DNA of 64,000 nucleotides from Pantoea allii (GCF_002307475.1 NZ_NTMH01000036.1:247780-311779), one strand, 5' to 3'; shown: positions 53,555-63,891, counted from the first letter of the stretch. Program-made: numbers and translations. Notes: generated from the letters alone by a model not told the origin.

Positions 53555-53570
53555 GGCCCCCGCAGGGGCC
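53555..53570 (-). terminator. Intrinsic terminator of crl
   Basis: GGCCCC-TGCG-GGGGCC on the minus strand followed by seven T, 5 bp past the crl stop. Confidence 0.88.
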
Positions 53571-53575
53571 TGATG

Positions 53576-53977
53576 TCAGGCGCTGAGTTTTATCGGTTTT
53601 TCATCAAAGTCACTGGCTGGCACCAGATCCAGTTCAAACTCTTTCAGCATCGTTTTTAAACGGCCGTGGAAATTACGTAAGGTTTCTTCCACGCGGGCAT
53701 TGTTATCTTTGCCTTTGATCGTGGCAACTGACCAGTCACCTTCTTTATCAAACAGGCCGATGTGATAAACGTAGGTAAAGTGATCGGCTTGCGCTTCCAA
53801 CTCCATCCACCAGCCCCAAAATTCACGCAACTCGGGCGCAGGCTTTACATTCACGCAGGCAGCCAGGCAGTCGAAGAAAAAACGGGTTTCACTACACTTT
53901 CCATCGCGTATGTAAGGTCCCAGTTCCGTGAAGCGTTTAAGCAGGCGACTGCGGGGATGACCACTCGGTAACGTCAT
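53576..53977 (-). CDS. crl: Crl, sigma-S assembly factor
   Basis: Small protein that binds sigma-S and helps it join core RNA polymerase. The 133 residues match E. coli Crl ([20 protein letters not shown], and [20 protein letters not shown]); the WGWWMELEA core and the aromatic sigma-contacting region are intact. Located between the porin and frsA as in E. coli. Confidence 0.96.
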   Translation of the reverse strand: MTLPSGHPRSRLLKRFTELGPYIRDGKCSETRFFFDCLAACVNVKPAPELREFWGWWMELEAQADHFTYVYHIGLFDKEGDWSVATIKGKDNNARVEETLRNFHGRLKTMLKEFELDLVPASDFDEKPIKLSA

Positions 53978-54096
53978 GCTAATTCTCCATAAGGACAGGC
54001 TTGATATTCCGAACCGTAGCAGCCGTGCTGCACTCTCTTTTGACGATCCGAATGATTCCAGCTAGTAGTTGTAGCAAACACTGTAAATTTTGCCAG

Positions 54097-55350
54097 CTAT
54101 CTTTTCAAACGCTGGGCCAGCCAATCGCAGATTTCATTAAGCCCTTTATCAAAACTGGCGATGACCGGTTTTACGGGAATTAACAAGGCTTTACCTTGCG
54201 ACGAGGAGTTAGCGATTAATTTGCTCTCTTCCTCGGGGCTGAAGAGATCGTTCGGCCAGTGTGCAGACAGCATCGGCGTTGACGTTCTTCGTCCCAGAAG
54301 CCCCTGGTTTTTCAGCGAGTAGCTGAGCAACTCAGCCCGTAATGCGCTGTCCGTTGTGCCAGTCATGCCAAGTCGGCTCGCAAGCATGTCCATGTACATA
54401 TCCGGCACCTTGTTCTGCAGCGTGGCCTGCGTCAGCAGACTATGCACAATCGGCCCCAGACAGGCCACCGCCCGCAGCCGCGGTGCTTCCAGATAGGCCA
54501 GACGAACCGCGACATTCGCGCCAAAGCGGAAGCCCAGCGCGGCAACGCGCGTATGATCGATCCACGGCACGGACGCCAGATCGCGCAGTACCTGCTGATG
54601 CAGAAAGCTGGTGTCCTGGCTGAGCTTCCACTTCATTGAATTCCCGACGGAAGGCATATCAAGCGTCAACATGGCGATACCACGCGGTGCCAGATAGTCA
54701 TGGAACAGACGATAATGATCGGTTTGCAGCGAATCCAGCGCACCACAAAACATCACCGTGGGATAAGGTGCCTCCACAGCAGGCGGCATGTGCAGAAAAC
54801 CATTGACCGGGCTACCGCCTTCAATGGGGAAGGTCAGCGTTTTGAGTTCTCCGGGTAGCCGGCGGGTTGCCTCGTCATAAGCGCGGCTGGCGAGCGTTTG
54901 TGCCTGATCAGCCAGTTCATCGCCTTTGATATAAGGATACGCCGCCACGCTATAGAGGTGCGACGCATGAAGCCAGTCATGGCCGGCCCGATCGTGCTCA
55001 CTTTCGTTCGCCTCAAGCGCCCGCTGCTGCCAGAAGCCCGCCTGCCTGCTCCACTCGAAGTTCCAGTTGCCATTACGGTAACCAATGACCGTATCCAGCA
55101 GCGCCGGATGGGTGTGCTCAGCGTCGCTGATTGCGATACGAGCCAGCACCTCGCTGACCTCCTGCGATGGCAAACCACGCCAGGCCCACATCAACTTATT
55201 AAGCATGCGATACCAGCCACGCTGGCTATCGCCATCCAGGGCGGAGTGCACCTCATGCGTGGCGTGACGACGCAGTCGTACCAGAGATGAGGTTTCGGGG
55301 TGTTTAAAACGAGGCTTGAACAGCTCAACGCTCAGGTTTTTGCCAGGCAT
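54097..55350 (-). CDS. frsA: FrsA/YafA, alpha/beta-hydrolase
   Basis: A 417-residue protein that in E. coli interacts with EIIA-Glc and affects the choice between respiration and fermentation; esterase activity has been reported. An N-terminal helical cap (1-165) precedes an alpha/beta-hydrolase domain (about 170-410). The nucleophile elbow reads GFRFGANVA, not GxSxG, the same substitution as in E. coli FrsA, so a normal serine hydrolase mechanism is not supported. A His follows in [12 protein letters not shown]. Synteny gpt-frsA-crl is conserved. Confidence 0.95.
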   Translation of the reverse strand: MPGKNLSVELFKPRFKHPETSSLVRLRRHATHEVHSALDGDSQRGWYRMLNKLMWAWRGLPSQEVSEVLARIAISDAEHTHPALLDTVIGYRNGNWNFEWSRQAGFWQQRALEANESEHDRAGHDWLHASHLYSVAAYPYIKGDELADQAQTLASRAYDEATRRLPGELKTLTFPIEGGSPVNGFLHMPPAVEAPYPTVMFCGALDSLQTDHYRLFHDYLAPRGIAMLTLDMPSVGNSMKWKLSQDTSFLHQQVLRDLASVPWIDHTRVAALGFRFGANVAVRLAYLEAPRLRAVACLGPIVHSLLTQATLQNKVPDMYMDMLASRLGMTGTTDSALRAELLSYSLKNQGLLGRRTSTPMLSAHWPNDLFSPEEESKLIANSSSQGKALLIPVKPVIASFDKGLNEICDWLAQRLKR

Positions 55351-55427
55351 GTTACCTCTCTGACAGCATTAACAGCGGTAAGTAAGTGTACTGTACCGCA
55401 AAACAAGTCGCGAGGCGTAGAAAGCAC

Positions 55428-55449
55428 AACGCCCGGAAAACCGGGCGTT
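55428..55449 (-). terminator. Hairpin terminator after gpt
   Basis: AACGCCCGG-TTTT-CCGGGCGTT on the minus strand, 17 bp past the gpt stop and upstream of frsA. The following T content is poor, so it may be a leaky terminator. Confidence 0.6.
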
Positions 55450-55465
55450 GTTTGTGTTACATCAA

Positions 55466-55924
55466 TCAGCTTTTCACAATCGGTGGAATGTAAACCACGC
55501 CCATGTCCCACGGCTGCTCAATCCAGGTGTTCTGCGGAATATCAACAACATAATCGTCCACCAGCTCGCGGCCAGCAGGCTTGGCAAAGATGGTGCAGAA
55601 ACGGGCTTTTGGGTACATTTCGCGGATGGCTTGTGCGGTGCCGCCGGTATCAACCAGGTCGTCAATAACGATAAAGCCTTCACCGTCGCCTTCAGCGCGT
55701 TTCAGGACTTTCATTTCACGCTGGTGATCGTGGTCATAGCTGGAAATACACACGGTATCGACATAGCGAATACCCAGTTCACGTGCCAGCAGCGAAGCCG
55801 GTACAAGACCGCCGCGACTGACTGCAATAATGCCTTTCCACTGTTCAACAGGAAGCAAGCGTTGAGCCAGTTTGCGGGCATGAATCTGCAGCATGTCCCA
55901 GGTAACAACGTATTTTTCGCTCAT
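55466..55924 (-). CDS. gpt: Gpt, xanthine-guanine phosphoribosyltransferase
   Basis: Purine salvage enzyme making GMP and XMP from PRPP. The 152 residues equal the E. coli length; the PRPP-binding motif [20 protein letters not shown] and the flexible loop [13 protein letters not shown] are present. Divergent from pepD across about 250 bp. Confidence 0.97.
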   Translation of the reverse strand: MSEKYVVTWDMLQIHARKLAQRLLPVEQWKGIIAVSRGGLVPASLLARELGIRYVDTVCISSYDHDHQREMKVLKRAEGDGEGFIVIDDLVDTGGTAQAIREMYPKARFCTIFAKPAGRELVDDYVVDIPQNTWIEQPWDMGVVYIPPIVKS

Positions 55925-56176
55925 AAATAGGTATCCCAGCCAGTCAGTGTGGCTTAAAAAATGTGCAACGGGGAAAAGGTTGCGCGAGATTATAAGGACA
56001 TGACGCGCTAAAAACCAGCACCTGGCTTCTGGTTGCGGTTTTTTAGCGCGTTGAATAACACACCGAGTCAGAAACAGTGATATTCTCGCCCTATCTCGTC
56101 AGTTCTCTGACGGCGATCTTTTACTGGAACTTCGCAATGTCCGGCCCGGCCGGCGCACTGACACAGGAGACTTGTC

Positions 56177-57634
56177 GTGTCTGAATTGTCCCAACTCTCT
56201 CCACAGCCACTGTGGGATATTTTCGCTAAGATTTGCTCTATTCCGCATCCCTCTTTCCATGAAGAAGCGCTGGCAAGCTATATCGTTGGCTGGGCCAAAG
56301 AACAAGGTTTCTGGTGTGAGCGCGATCAGGTTGGCAATATTCTGATCCGTAAACCGGCCACGCCTGGCATGGAAAAACGCACGCCGGTTGTGTTGCAGGC
56401 CCACCTTGATATGGTGCCGCAGAAAAACAACGACACCGTACACGACTTCACCAAAGATCCTATTCAGCCTTATGTTGATGGCGAGTGGGTCAAAGCGCGC
56501 GGTACGACGCTGGGTGCCGACAACGGTATTGGTATGGCATCTGCGCTGGCCGTTCTGGCGGACAGCAGCCTGACCCACGGCCCGCTGGAAGTGTTGTTAA
56601 CCATGACCGAAGAAACCGGCATGGATGGCGCGTTTGGCTTACAGCCAGGTTGGCTGCAGGCGGACATTTTGATCAACACCGATTCGGAAGAAGAAGGTGA
56701 GATCTATATGGGTTGCGCAGGTGGTATCGACTTCGTCACCACGCTTCCGCTGACGCGTGAGGCGGTGCCGGCTTCCCACGAAAGCCTGAAGCTGACCCTG
56801 AAAGGCCTGCGTGGCGGTCACTCCGGCGCGGATATCCACATGGGCCTGGGCAATGCGAACAAATTGCTGGCGCGTTTCCTGGCGGCCCATGCGGCAGAGC
56901 TGGATCTTCGTCTGGTTGAATTCACCGGTGGTACGTTGCGTAATGCAATCCCACGTGAAGCCTTTGCCACTGTGTCTGTCGACAGCAGCAAAGTAGACAG
57001 CCTGAAATCGGCCGCCGCCGGCTTCCTGGCTGCGTTGCAAAATGAACACGGCGTAAAAGAGAAGAACATTGCCTTTGTCAGCGAGCCGGTTGCCCATCAG
57101 GGTGACGCGCTAACCACAGAGAGCCGTGACCGCTTCCTGAATCTGCTGAACAGCACGCCAAACGGTGTTATCCGTAACTCAGACGTCGCCAAAGGCGTGG
57201 TCGAAACCTCGCTGAATGTGGGTGTGGTCACGATGCAGGCAGATAAAGCAGAAATTAACTGCCTGATTCGCTCACTGATCGATACCGGGCGTGATTACGT
57301 CGTGCAGATGCTGACCTCACTCGGTCAGTTGGCAGGCGCACAAACGAAGCCAAAAGGTGGCTATCCCGGCTGGCAGCCAGACGCGGACTCGCCGATTATG
57401 GCGCTGACCCGTGAAACCTATGTCGCGCTGTTTAATAAGACGCCTAACATCCAGGTGATTCACGCAGGTCTGGAATGCGGCCTGTTCAAAAAGCCTTATC
57501 CTGACATGGATATGGTTTCGATTGGACCAACGATTACCGGCCCTCACTCACCTGATGAGCAGGTGCATATCGAGAGCGTGGGGCTTTACTGGAAACTGCT
57601 GACAACGCTGCTGAACGTGATACCTGAAAAGTAA
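56177..57634 (+). CDS. pepD: PepD, aminoacyl-histidine dipeptidase
   Basis: Zinc-dependent M20-family peptidase of 485 residues hydrolysing Xaa-His and other dipeptides. Metal and catalytic motifs: QAHLDMVPQ (about residue 80), LGADNGIGMA (about 115-125), MTEETGMDGA (about 145-155) and the C-terminal GLECGLFKK. An inserted lid domain (about 205-390) carries RGGHSGADIHMG. Synteny as in E. coli. Confidence 0.97.
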   Translation: MSELSQLSPQPLWDIFAKICSIPHPSFHEEALASYIVGWAKEQGFWCERDQVGNILIRKPATPGMEKRTPVVLQAHLDMVPQKNNDTVHDFTKDPIQPYVDGEWVKARGTTLGADNGIGMASALAVLADSSLTHGPLEVLLTMTEETGMDGAFGLQPGWLQADILINTDSEEEGEIYMGCAGGIDFVTTLPLTREAVPASHESLKLTLKGLRGGHSGADIHMGLGNANKLLARFLAAHAAELDLRLVEFTGGTLRNAIPREAFATVSVDSSKVDSLKSAAAGFLAALQNEHGVKEKNIAFVSEPVAHQGDALTTESRDRFLNLLNSTPNGVIRNSDVAKGVVETSLNVGVVTMQADKAEINCLIRSLIDTGRDYVVQMLTSLGQLAGAQTKPKGGYPGWQPDADSPIMALTRETYVALFNKTPNIQVIHAGLECGLFKKPYPDMDMVSIGPTITGPHSPDEQVHIESVGLYWKLLTTLLNVIPEK

Positions 57635-57656
57635 TTCAGGCGCGTTAATCTCTCTG

Positions 57657-57687
57657 AGGGTTTATGTTCAACATAAACCCTTTTTTT
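57657..57687 (+). terminator. Intrinsic terminator of pepD
   Basis: AGGGTTTATG-TTCAA-CATAAACCCT followed by seven T, 23 bp past the pepD stop. Confidence 0.93.
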
Positions 57688-57907
57688 ATCGGCTATTTCG
57701 GCCTGACGTCCTTTCATCGCCAGCCACTAAGCATTAGCTTTCGCCACCGCCCGCCAAAACAGTAAAAAGCGTTGTTCCGACCCGCAGATTGACATTTTCT
57801 GTCGTGCAGCCGGTGCAATAATCTCCCAAAGCCAACCTTTCTCTGACAACGGCATCAGGTCATCTGTGTACCGGAGAGCCGTTCTTCACAACGTGATTAG
57901 AGGGTGC

Positions 57908-58900
57908 ATGAAGACGTTATTGCTCACCAAACAGGAAGTCAGTCAGCTCATCAGCACCGACGACGTGATTGATGCGGTGGAAGAAGCCTATAAAGCCTTC
58001 AACAGCAATCTGGTGGAACAGCCGGCCTATATCGGTTTGCACCTTCCCGCGCCGCGTGGGGAAATAGACTTTAAAACCAGTTATTACAAAAGCAACGAAC
58101 TGATTTCGATGAAAGCCTCCTCTGGCCCCTTTCCACAGAACCCTGTGGAATATGGCCTGCCGAGCGGCATGGGAACGGTAATATTGTTTGATGCCCGGAC
58201 CTGTGCGCTGTGCTGCGTGATGGATGGTAGCCTGATTACCGGTCTGCGCACCGGCGCATCGGGTGCCGTTTCCGTGAAGGCACTGGCACGCACAAGCGCC
58301 AAAAAATTGACGATGATTGGCACAGGTAATCAGGCCAGGATGCAGGTAAGAGCCATCGCCAGGGTTATGCAAATTGAAGAGATCCATGCCTGGAGCCGCA
58401 CGCCAGCATCCCGGCTGGCCTTTAAAAATGATATTGAAAGCGAGTTTGGTATCCCGGTCACTGTGGCGGATTCCTGCCAGGCGGCGGTAGCGCAAGCCGA
58501 TATTTTGATTACAACGACCCGGGGCAAAGGGCCGCTGATCGAAGCCAGCTGGATTAAGCCTGGTACACATATCATCGCCATTGGCACCGACCAGCAGGGT
58601 AAACAGGAATTTGATCCTCACATTTTCAGCCGGGTAAAAGTGGTCGTGGACTCCCTGTCTCAGTGCACGCAAAAGGGTGAAACCTGGCACGGGCTGAACA
58701 GAAATATCATCCGTGAAAACGACATTCATGCTGAAATCGGTGAGATATTACTGGGGAAGAAGCCGGGCAGAGAAAGCGAGGAAGAAATTACCTTTTTTGA
58801 CTCCACCGGCCTTTCCATTCAGGACAACACGACTGCCGGCAGAATTTACCGCAATGCCCTCGAAAAAGGTGTCGGTACGTATTTTGCATTTTTTGAATAA
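57908..58900 (+). CDS. Ornithine cyclodeaminase / mu-crystallin family protein
   Basis: A 330-residue NAD(P)-dependent enzyme of the OCD family (ornithine cyclodeaminase, alanine dehydrogenase, ketimine reductase, EutC). The substrate part has [20 protein letters not shown] and [17 protein letters not shown]; the Rossmann motif is [11 protein letters not shown] (about 137-147). The start at [11 protein letters not shown] is preferred because GAGGG precedes it and the family begins there; the frame is open 14 codons upstream. It is followed 29 bp later by a threonine-dehydratase-like gene, so the two form an operon. The true substrate is unknown; an EutBC-like or reductive amino-acid pathway is possible. 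Confidence 0.85.
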   Translation: MKTLLLTKQEVSQLISTDDVIDAVEEAYKAFNSNLVEQPAYIGLHLPAPRGEIDFKTSYYKSNELISMKASSGPFPQNPVEYGLPSGMGTVILFDARTCALCCVMDGSLITGLRTGASGAVSVKALARTSAKKLTMIGTGNQARMQVRAIARVMQIEEIHAWSRTPASRLAFKNDIESEFGIPVTVADSCQAAVAQADILITTTRGKGPLIEASWIKPGTHIIAIGTDQQGKQEFDPHIFSRVKVVVDSLSQCTQKGETWHGLNRNIIRENDIHAEIGEILLGKKPGRESEEEITFFDSTGLSIQDNTTAGRIYRNALEKGVGTYFAFFE

Positions 58901-58929
58901 CGTTTTTCCTTCAGATAAAGGTAACCGTG

Positions 58930-59901
58930 ATGACGCGTCAGTATCCGACCCTGCAAGATATTCATGAAGCGCAACAGCGTATCGCTGCGCATATTCGTCA
59001 CACACCGTTGTTGCGCGCCGATAAAATCGAAAAGCAGGTGGGCTGTCAGCTTTATCTCAAGCCGGAGACGCTGCAAATTACCGGTGCGTTTAAAATTCGC
59101 GGTGCGCTAAATAAAGTGCTCTCTCTGCCCGTTGAGGCTTTTGCCAACGGTATTATTTCCAGTTCGTCAGGCAATCATGCTCAGGGGCTGTCGTACGCAG
59201 CCAGAATGCTGGGTGTAAAAGTTGTCCTGGTCTTGCCGGTCACCACGCCAAAAATCAAAATCGAGAATACCCGCGCGCTGGGAGCAGAAATTATTTTGTT
59301 TGATGGTGACAACGCCTCGCGCTGGAAAGAAGTGTATGAAATTGCCGAAGCCAATAACTATGCGGTGGTGCATGGCTTTGAAGATCCGATGGTCATGGCC
59401 GGACAGGGCACGATCGGTTGCGAAATATTAGATGATTTACCGGATGTGGATACCGTCATTATACCGCTGGGCGGCGGCGGTCTGCTTTCTGGTGTCGCCA
59501 CGGCGCTGAAAGAAACCCGTCCGGCGGTCAGAGTCATTGGCGCTGAGCCTGCCCTGACGCCTAAATATTATCAAAGCCGGATCAATAAACAGCCTACTTC
59601 CCTGCCGCTGCAAAACACCATCGCTGACGGCTTAAGAATTAGCGTACCGGGACGCAATCCCTACCCGATTATTGAGAAGTATGTAGACGAGATTATTCTG
59701 GTGGATGAAGAACACATTATTCAGGGCATGCGCGTTCTTGCCAGAGATGCAAAATTAATTGCGGAACCGGCGGCCTCAATTGGTCTCGGTGTACTACTGG
59801 CGGGTTCGGTGAGTCTGAAAACCGACGAGAAAGTCTGCGTCCTGCTGACGGGCGGAAACTGGGATCTGGCCGACTTAGCCGAGGTCTACGCACTGAAATA
59901 A
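58930..59901 (+). CDS. Threonine/serine dehydratase-like PLP enzyme
   Basis: A 323-residue fold-type II PLP enzyme like catabolic threonine dehydratase TdcB, serine racemase or EutB. The PLP lysine is Lys55 in ITGAFKIRGA; the substrate loop is SSSSGNHAQG and the phosphate cup PLGGGGLLSG. There is no C-terminal ACT domain, so it is of the short type. ATG at 58930 has AAAGGT seven bases upstream; a GTG just before it is an alternative. Paired with the OCD-family gene, as EutB and EutC are in ectoine degradation, but no other ectoine genes are seen. Confidence 0.85.
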   Translation: MTRQYPTLQDIHEAQQRIAAHIRHTPLLRADKIEKQVGCQLYLKPETLQITGAFKIRGALNKVLSLPVEAFANGIISSSSGNHAQGLSYAARMLGVKVVLVLPVTTPKIKIENTRALGAEIILFDGDNASRWKEVYEIAEANNYAVVHGFEDPMVMAGQGTIGCEILDDLPDVDTVIIPLGGGGLLSGVATALKETRPAVRVIGAEPALTPKYYQSRINKQPTSLPLQNTIADGLRISVPGRNPYPIIEKYVDEIILVDEEHIIQGMRVLARDAKLIAEPAASIGLGVLLAGSVSLKTDEKVCVLLTGGNWDLADLAEVYALK

Positions 59902-60228
59902 CCGGTTCTGTCACCCTGTTCTGCAGGTTAAGACCTTATCTGAAGCCTTACCCTGCCTGCCACATTCAATCAATCTCCCTTGAATCGTGAAAGCGCATGA
60001 CTGACTTTACAATTTTCGGTTAGTCATTCGCAGCATAATCCGCTGGGGGAATGCCGCTTCCTACCGCTAAATCACCAACTTACTGCGCTTAACCAGCTTT
60101 AGCCGCCATTATGTCCAGATGTCTGGATGGCTAATAAGTTTCTGTGCTAACTTATGCGCTTTCGGCTGTTGCCGTGCCTGATGCTTCAGGAAAAAATGTG
60201 GTCAGTGACTTTAATGGAGATCCCTGCA
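59902..60228. other. Intergenic region upstream of the ABC transporter
   Basis: About 330 bp between the dehydratase and the transporter. Besides the palindrome at 60114-60127 no gene or terminator of note is visible. Confidence 0.5.
60109..60132 (+). promoter_or_regulatory. Tandem 8-mers resembling MetJ boxes
   Basis: Three adjoining 8-mers, TTATGTCC, AGATGTCT and GGATGGCT, match the met box AGACGTCT at 4, 7 and 5 positions and keep the 8-bp repeat that MetJ requires. The central part is also a perfect TCCAGA-TG-TCTGGA palindrome and could be an operator of another regulator. It lies about 100 bp upstream of the ABC transporter operon. Confidence 0.35.
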
Positions 60229-61734
60229 ATGCATGCTTTAAATCGCCTTGAGATGCGTAACATCTCCATCGATTTTGGCGGATTTGCCGCGTTAACATCG
60301 GTGGATTTTCTGAGTGAAGGTCACTCGATTCATGCGCTGACCGGGGCCAATGGGGCCGGTAAATCCACGCTGATGGCAGTGCTGTCAGGTGCCCATAGTC
60401 ACTACAGCGGTGAGATTCTGCTGGACGGTAAACCGGTTTCGATTCGCAGCCCGCGGGATGCCAAACAGTTGGGTATTCACCTTGTTCAGCAGGAGGTGGA
60501 TGTGGCATTAGTGCCACAGCTCAGCGTAGCGGAAAACATTCTGTTGGATCAGTTAGCAGAGCCAGGTCACGGTTTCCGCTGGAGCGATATTCGCCGCCGG
60601 GCTCGTCAACTGCTGGCCCAGCTGGATGCATCGATAGATGTTAAACGCCCGGTAGAGCGCTGCTCGCTGGCGGAAAAGCAGCAAATTCTGCTGGCCAGAG
60701 CCCTCTCCCATCGCTGCCGCTTTCTGATTCTTGACGAACCCACTGCGCCGCTCGACCAGCACGAGAGCGAACGCCTGTTCGCTGTCGTCCGTCGTCTGCA
60801 AACCAGCGGCATAGGTGTCGTGTTTATTTCTCACCGTATCCACGAGCTGAAGGCCATTTGCGACCGCCTGACGGTGCTGCGCGATGGACGACTGATTGAA
60901 AGCGGCCCGATGGCGGCGCTGAGCGGTGAGCAGATTGTTGAAAAAATGCTGGGGCATCCGTTAACCGATATCTATCCACCGCGGCGTCCACCTCAGCCGC
61001 AGCCCGTGATCATGGCGGTGGATGGTTTGCATGATGAACACCTGCTGCAGGATATTTCACTGCGTTTGCATAAAGGCGAGATTCTGGGCATTGCCGGTCT
61101 GGCGGGCGCGGGGAAAACCGAACTGTGCAAGGCGCTGTTTGGTGCCAGTAAGAGCCGCGTTTCACGCGGTGAGCTGCACGGTAAACGCTGGAAGCCTCGA
61201 TCGCCACACGACTCGGTGCAACAGCGCATGGCGCTGGTGCCTGAAGAACGCCGTAAAGAAGGCATTTTTATTGATGAGTCAGTGGCGATGAACCTCAGCA
61301 TCAGCGCAGACGACAGCTTTTCCCGCTGGAGCCTGTTTGGCCATCGTCAGGCCTGGCGCTGGGCAGAAGCGGTGATTCGCCGCCTCAGCGTGCGTACCAC
61401 GGGCCCGGCGCAGCAACTGCGTCGGCTCTCTGGTGGCAATCAGCAGAAAGTGGCGATTGGCAAATGGTTGCGCAATAACGCCGATGTACTGATTTTTGAT
61501 GAACCGACCAAGGGCGTGGACGTAAAAGCGAAAACAGAGCTGTTCACGCTGATCAGCAACCTTGCCCATGAAGGCAAAGGCATTATTTACGCCTCTGGCG
61601 AATTTTCTGAACTGGTCGGCTTATGCGACCGTATTTGTGTGCTCTGGGATGGACGCATTGTGGCGGAGTTAGAGGGACGGCAAGCCACAGAAGAGACACT
61701 TTTGCTCTATTCCACCGGAGGAACCCCTGCGTGA
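60229..61734 (+). CDS. Ribose-type ABC importer, double ATPase subunit
   Basis: A 501-residue protein with two fused nucleotide-binding domains, as in RbsA, MglA and AraG. Domain 1: Walker A GANGAGKST, signature-like CSLAEKQQILLARAL (degenerate), Walker B FLILDEPTAPLD. Domain 2 (from about 255): Walker A GLAGAGKTE, signature LSGGNQQKVAIGKWL, Walker B VLIFDEPTKGVD. GGAG lies 9 bases before the ATG shown; an in-frame ATG at 60214 has no ribosome site. It is the first of three genes encoding a complete importer; the sugar is not known. Confidence 0.92.
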   Translation: MHALNRLEMRNISIDFGGFAALTSVDFLSEGHSIHALTGANGAGKSTLMAVLSGAHSHYSGEILLDGKPVSIRSPRDAKQLGIHLVQQEVDVALVPQLSVAENILLDQLAEPGHGFRWSDIRRRARQLLAQLDASIDVKRPVERCSLAEKQQILLARALSHRCRFLILDEPTAPLDQHESERLFAVVRRLQTSGIGVVFISHRIHELKAICDRLTVLRDGRLIESGPMAALSGEQIVEKMLGHPLTDIYPPRRPPQPQPVIMAVDGLHDEHLLQDISLRLHKGEILGIAGLAGAGKTELCKALFGASKSRVSRGELHGKRWKPRSPHDSVQQRMALVPEERRKEGIFIDESVAMNLSISADDSFSRWSLFGHRQAWRWAEAVIRRLSVRTTGPAQQLRRLSGGNQQKVAIGKWLRNNADVLIFDEPTKGVDVKAKTELFTLISNLAHEGKGIIYASGEFSELVGLCDRICVLWDGRIVAELEGRQATEETLLLYSTGGTPA

Positions 61735-62735
61735 GCAGTAGTAAAGACTTATCCCTGAAGCCAGCGTCTTCCTCGCTGCGCCATCAGCTGTTCGATTTCC
61801 TGTATAAGTGGGGCATGCTGCTAACGGTGGTGATATTGATCGCCGCTTTTGGTTTGGCTTCCGACAGTTTTCTGGAGCCGAACAACATCATCAATATTTT
61901 ACGCTCCATCGCCATCGTAACCGTCATTGCGGTGGGCGTATCCGTTTCGCTGACCGTCGGCGGCTTCGATCTGTCCGTTGGTTCTACCGCCTCGCTGGCC
62001 AACGCCCTGGTGATTTCGCTATTCGTCTGGTATGGCTTTGATACCACGGCGGCCATTGCCATCACGCTGGTGCTTTGTACATTGGTCGGGCTGTTCAATG
62101 CATTTCTGATCGTGGTGCTGCGGATTCCCGACATGCTGGCGACACTGGCCACCCTGTTTGTGATTCAGGGCGTGGCAATGACCTACAGTTTTGGTGGCTC
62201 CATTACGGAAAATATGGTGCTGCCAAGCGGTGATATGGCTGAAGGCACAATTCCGGCAACGTTTAACCTGCTGGGGCAGGTGCCGACAATCGTTATTATC
62301 ATGCTGGTCGTCACGGTCGTGGCACAGCTCGCATTATCCCTGACAAAGCACGGTCGCCGCATGTACGCGCTGGGCGGTAATCCCGAGGCCGCCAGGCTTT
62401 CCGGTATTCGCACGACACGTTATCGCGTGCTGGCCTACGTCATCGCGTCATTGTTAGCCGGGCTGGGCGGTATTCTGCTGGCATCACGCATCGGATCGTC
62501 ACAGGTTAACGCGGGTGGCGGTTATCTGATGGATGCGGTCGCGGCAGCCTGGATCGGCCTTTCTCTGGCCGGTTCCGGTAAGCCGAATGCCCTGGGTACG
62601 TTGGTGGGTGCCGTCATTCTTGGCGTGCTGCAAAATGGTCTGGTGATGCTGTCGGTCCCCTATTACGCCATGGACATTATCAAAGGGCTGGTGCTGGCAT
62701 TAGCACTGGCTATCACTTACGTACAGCGCCGCTAA
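61731..62735 (+). CDS. Ribose-type ABC importer, permease subunit
   Basis: A 334-residue membrane protein of the RbsC family with about 10 hydrophobic segments. The family motif GGFDLSVGSTASLANALVIS and the coupling region GGNPEAARLSGIRTTRYRV are clear. It starts with GTG overlapping the ATPase stop (GTGA) and has GGAGG nine bases upstream. The single permease gene implies a homodimer. Confidence 0.92.
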   Translation: MSSSKDLSLKPASSSLRHQLFDFLYKWGMLLTVVILIAAFGLASDSFLEPNNIINILRSIAIVTVIAVGVSVSLTVGGFDLSVGSTASLANALVISLFVWYGFDTTAAIAITLVLCTLVGLFNAFLIVVLRIPDMLATLATLFVIQGVAMTYSFGGSITENMVLPSGDMAEGTIPATFNLLGQVPTIVIIMLVVTVVAQLALSLTKHGRRMYALGGNPEAARLSGIRTTRYRVLAYVIASLLAGLGGILLASRIGSSQVNAGGGYLMDAVAAAWIGLSLAGSGKPNALGTLVGAVILGVLQNGLVMLSVPYYAMDIIKGLVLALALAITYVQRR

Positions 62736-62763
62736 GGCGCATCCCCAACTGGAGTTAAGAATA

Positions 62764-63831
62764 ATGAAAAAGATAACACTCTCGCTGCTGGCATTCAGCC
62801 TGTTAAACGCCAGTGCAGCGTTTGCCGACACCGTCACGCCGGTTCCTGCCGCTATCGCTAACCATGAAGGCCCGATACGCATTGCCGTCATCCGTAACCT
62901 TGGCTCAGACGACAACACCACACAGTTTGTTGCGGGGGCCATTCAGCAAGGCCGCCAGTTAGGCTTTAAAGTCAGTACGTTTCTCAGCAATGGCGACGAT
63001 GCGCGCTTTCAGGATTTCGTGAATCAGGCGATCAGCCAGAAATACGACGGTATTGTGCTGTCCCACGGCAAAGCGCCTTACGCCAGTGCGCTGGTAAAAC
63101 GCATTGCGGACGCCGGCATTAAGGTATCGGTATTTGATACGCCAGTGGACAACCCGATTCCGGGTGTCACGGTCACCGCGCAGGATGATGCATCTCTGGC
63201 CCAGTTGTCGCTGGGGCAGTTAATCAAGGATTTCAACGGCAAAGCCAACATTGTTAAATTATGGGTTGCCGGTTTCCCGCCGATGGAACGTCGTCAGGTT
63301 GTTTATGAGAAATTGCTGAAAGAGAACCCTGGCATTCATCAACTTGAGTCGATTGGCGCGGTATCAACGGATGTCCAGGGCGACACCGCCAATAAAGTTG
63401 GCGCTATCCTGGCGAAATACCCTAAAGGCAAGATTGACGCCATCTGGGGTGCATGGGACGCGTTCAGCCAGGGCGCTTACAAAGCGCTGCAGGAAAATGG
63501 CCGTACAGAGATCAAACTGTACAGCATCGATGTCTCGAATCAGGACTTGCAGTTGATGCGTCAGAAAGGCAGCCCGTGGGTACAGACTGTCGCGGTCGAT
63601 CCTAAAACCATTGGGGCCGTCAATATGCGCCTGGTGGCAAACAAGATTGCCGGTGAAACCACGCCAGCTACCTATGAATTTAAAGCCGCTTCGATTTCTC
63701 AGCAGGCGCTTAACAGCCATCCTGGTGCGGTGAACGTGGCGTCGTTGAACAAAATCATTCCAGGCTGGGGCAGTAATGAGGATTTCGTCCAGCCGTGGTT
63801 TGCGACGCTGGAAGCAAAATATAAGAAGTAA
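62764..63831 (+). CDS. Ribose-type ABC importer, periplasmic binding protein
   Basis: A 355-residue exported binding protein (Peripl_BP_4 type). Signal peptide MKKITLSLLAFSLLNASAAF ends at AFA before Asp. Two Rossmann lobes follow, with IAVIRNLGSDDNTTQFVAGA in the first and KIDAIWGAWDAFSQGAYKAL in the second. The many Trp/Asp residues lining the cleft (SHGKAPYA, VFDTPVDN, WGAWD) fit a sugar or sugar-like ligand. It closes the operon; a family A repeat begins about 60 bp after its stop. Confidence 0.9.
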   Translation: MKKITLSLLAFSLLNASAAFADTVTPVPAAIANHEGPIRIAVIRNLGSDDNTTQFVAGAIQQGRQLGFKVSTFLSNGDDARFQDFVNQAISQKYDGIVLSHGKAPYASALVKRIADAGIKVSVFDTPVDNPIPGVTVTAQDDASLAQLSLGQLIKDFNGKANIVKLWVAGFPPMERRQVVYEKLLKENPGIHQLESIGAVSTDVQGDTANKVGAILAKYPKGKIDAIWGAWDAFSQGAYKALQENGRTEIKLYSIDVSNQDLQLMRQKGSPWVQTVAVDPKTIGAVNMRLVANKIAGETTPATYEFKAASISQQALNSHPGAVNVASLNKIIPGWGSNEDFVQPWFATLEAKYKK

Positions 63832-63891
63832 GGGCTGGCGCCTGGGCGGGTGGCGTTCATGGCATGAACGTGGCTTTGGTTGGTGGCCTGA

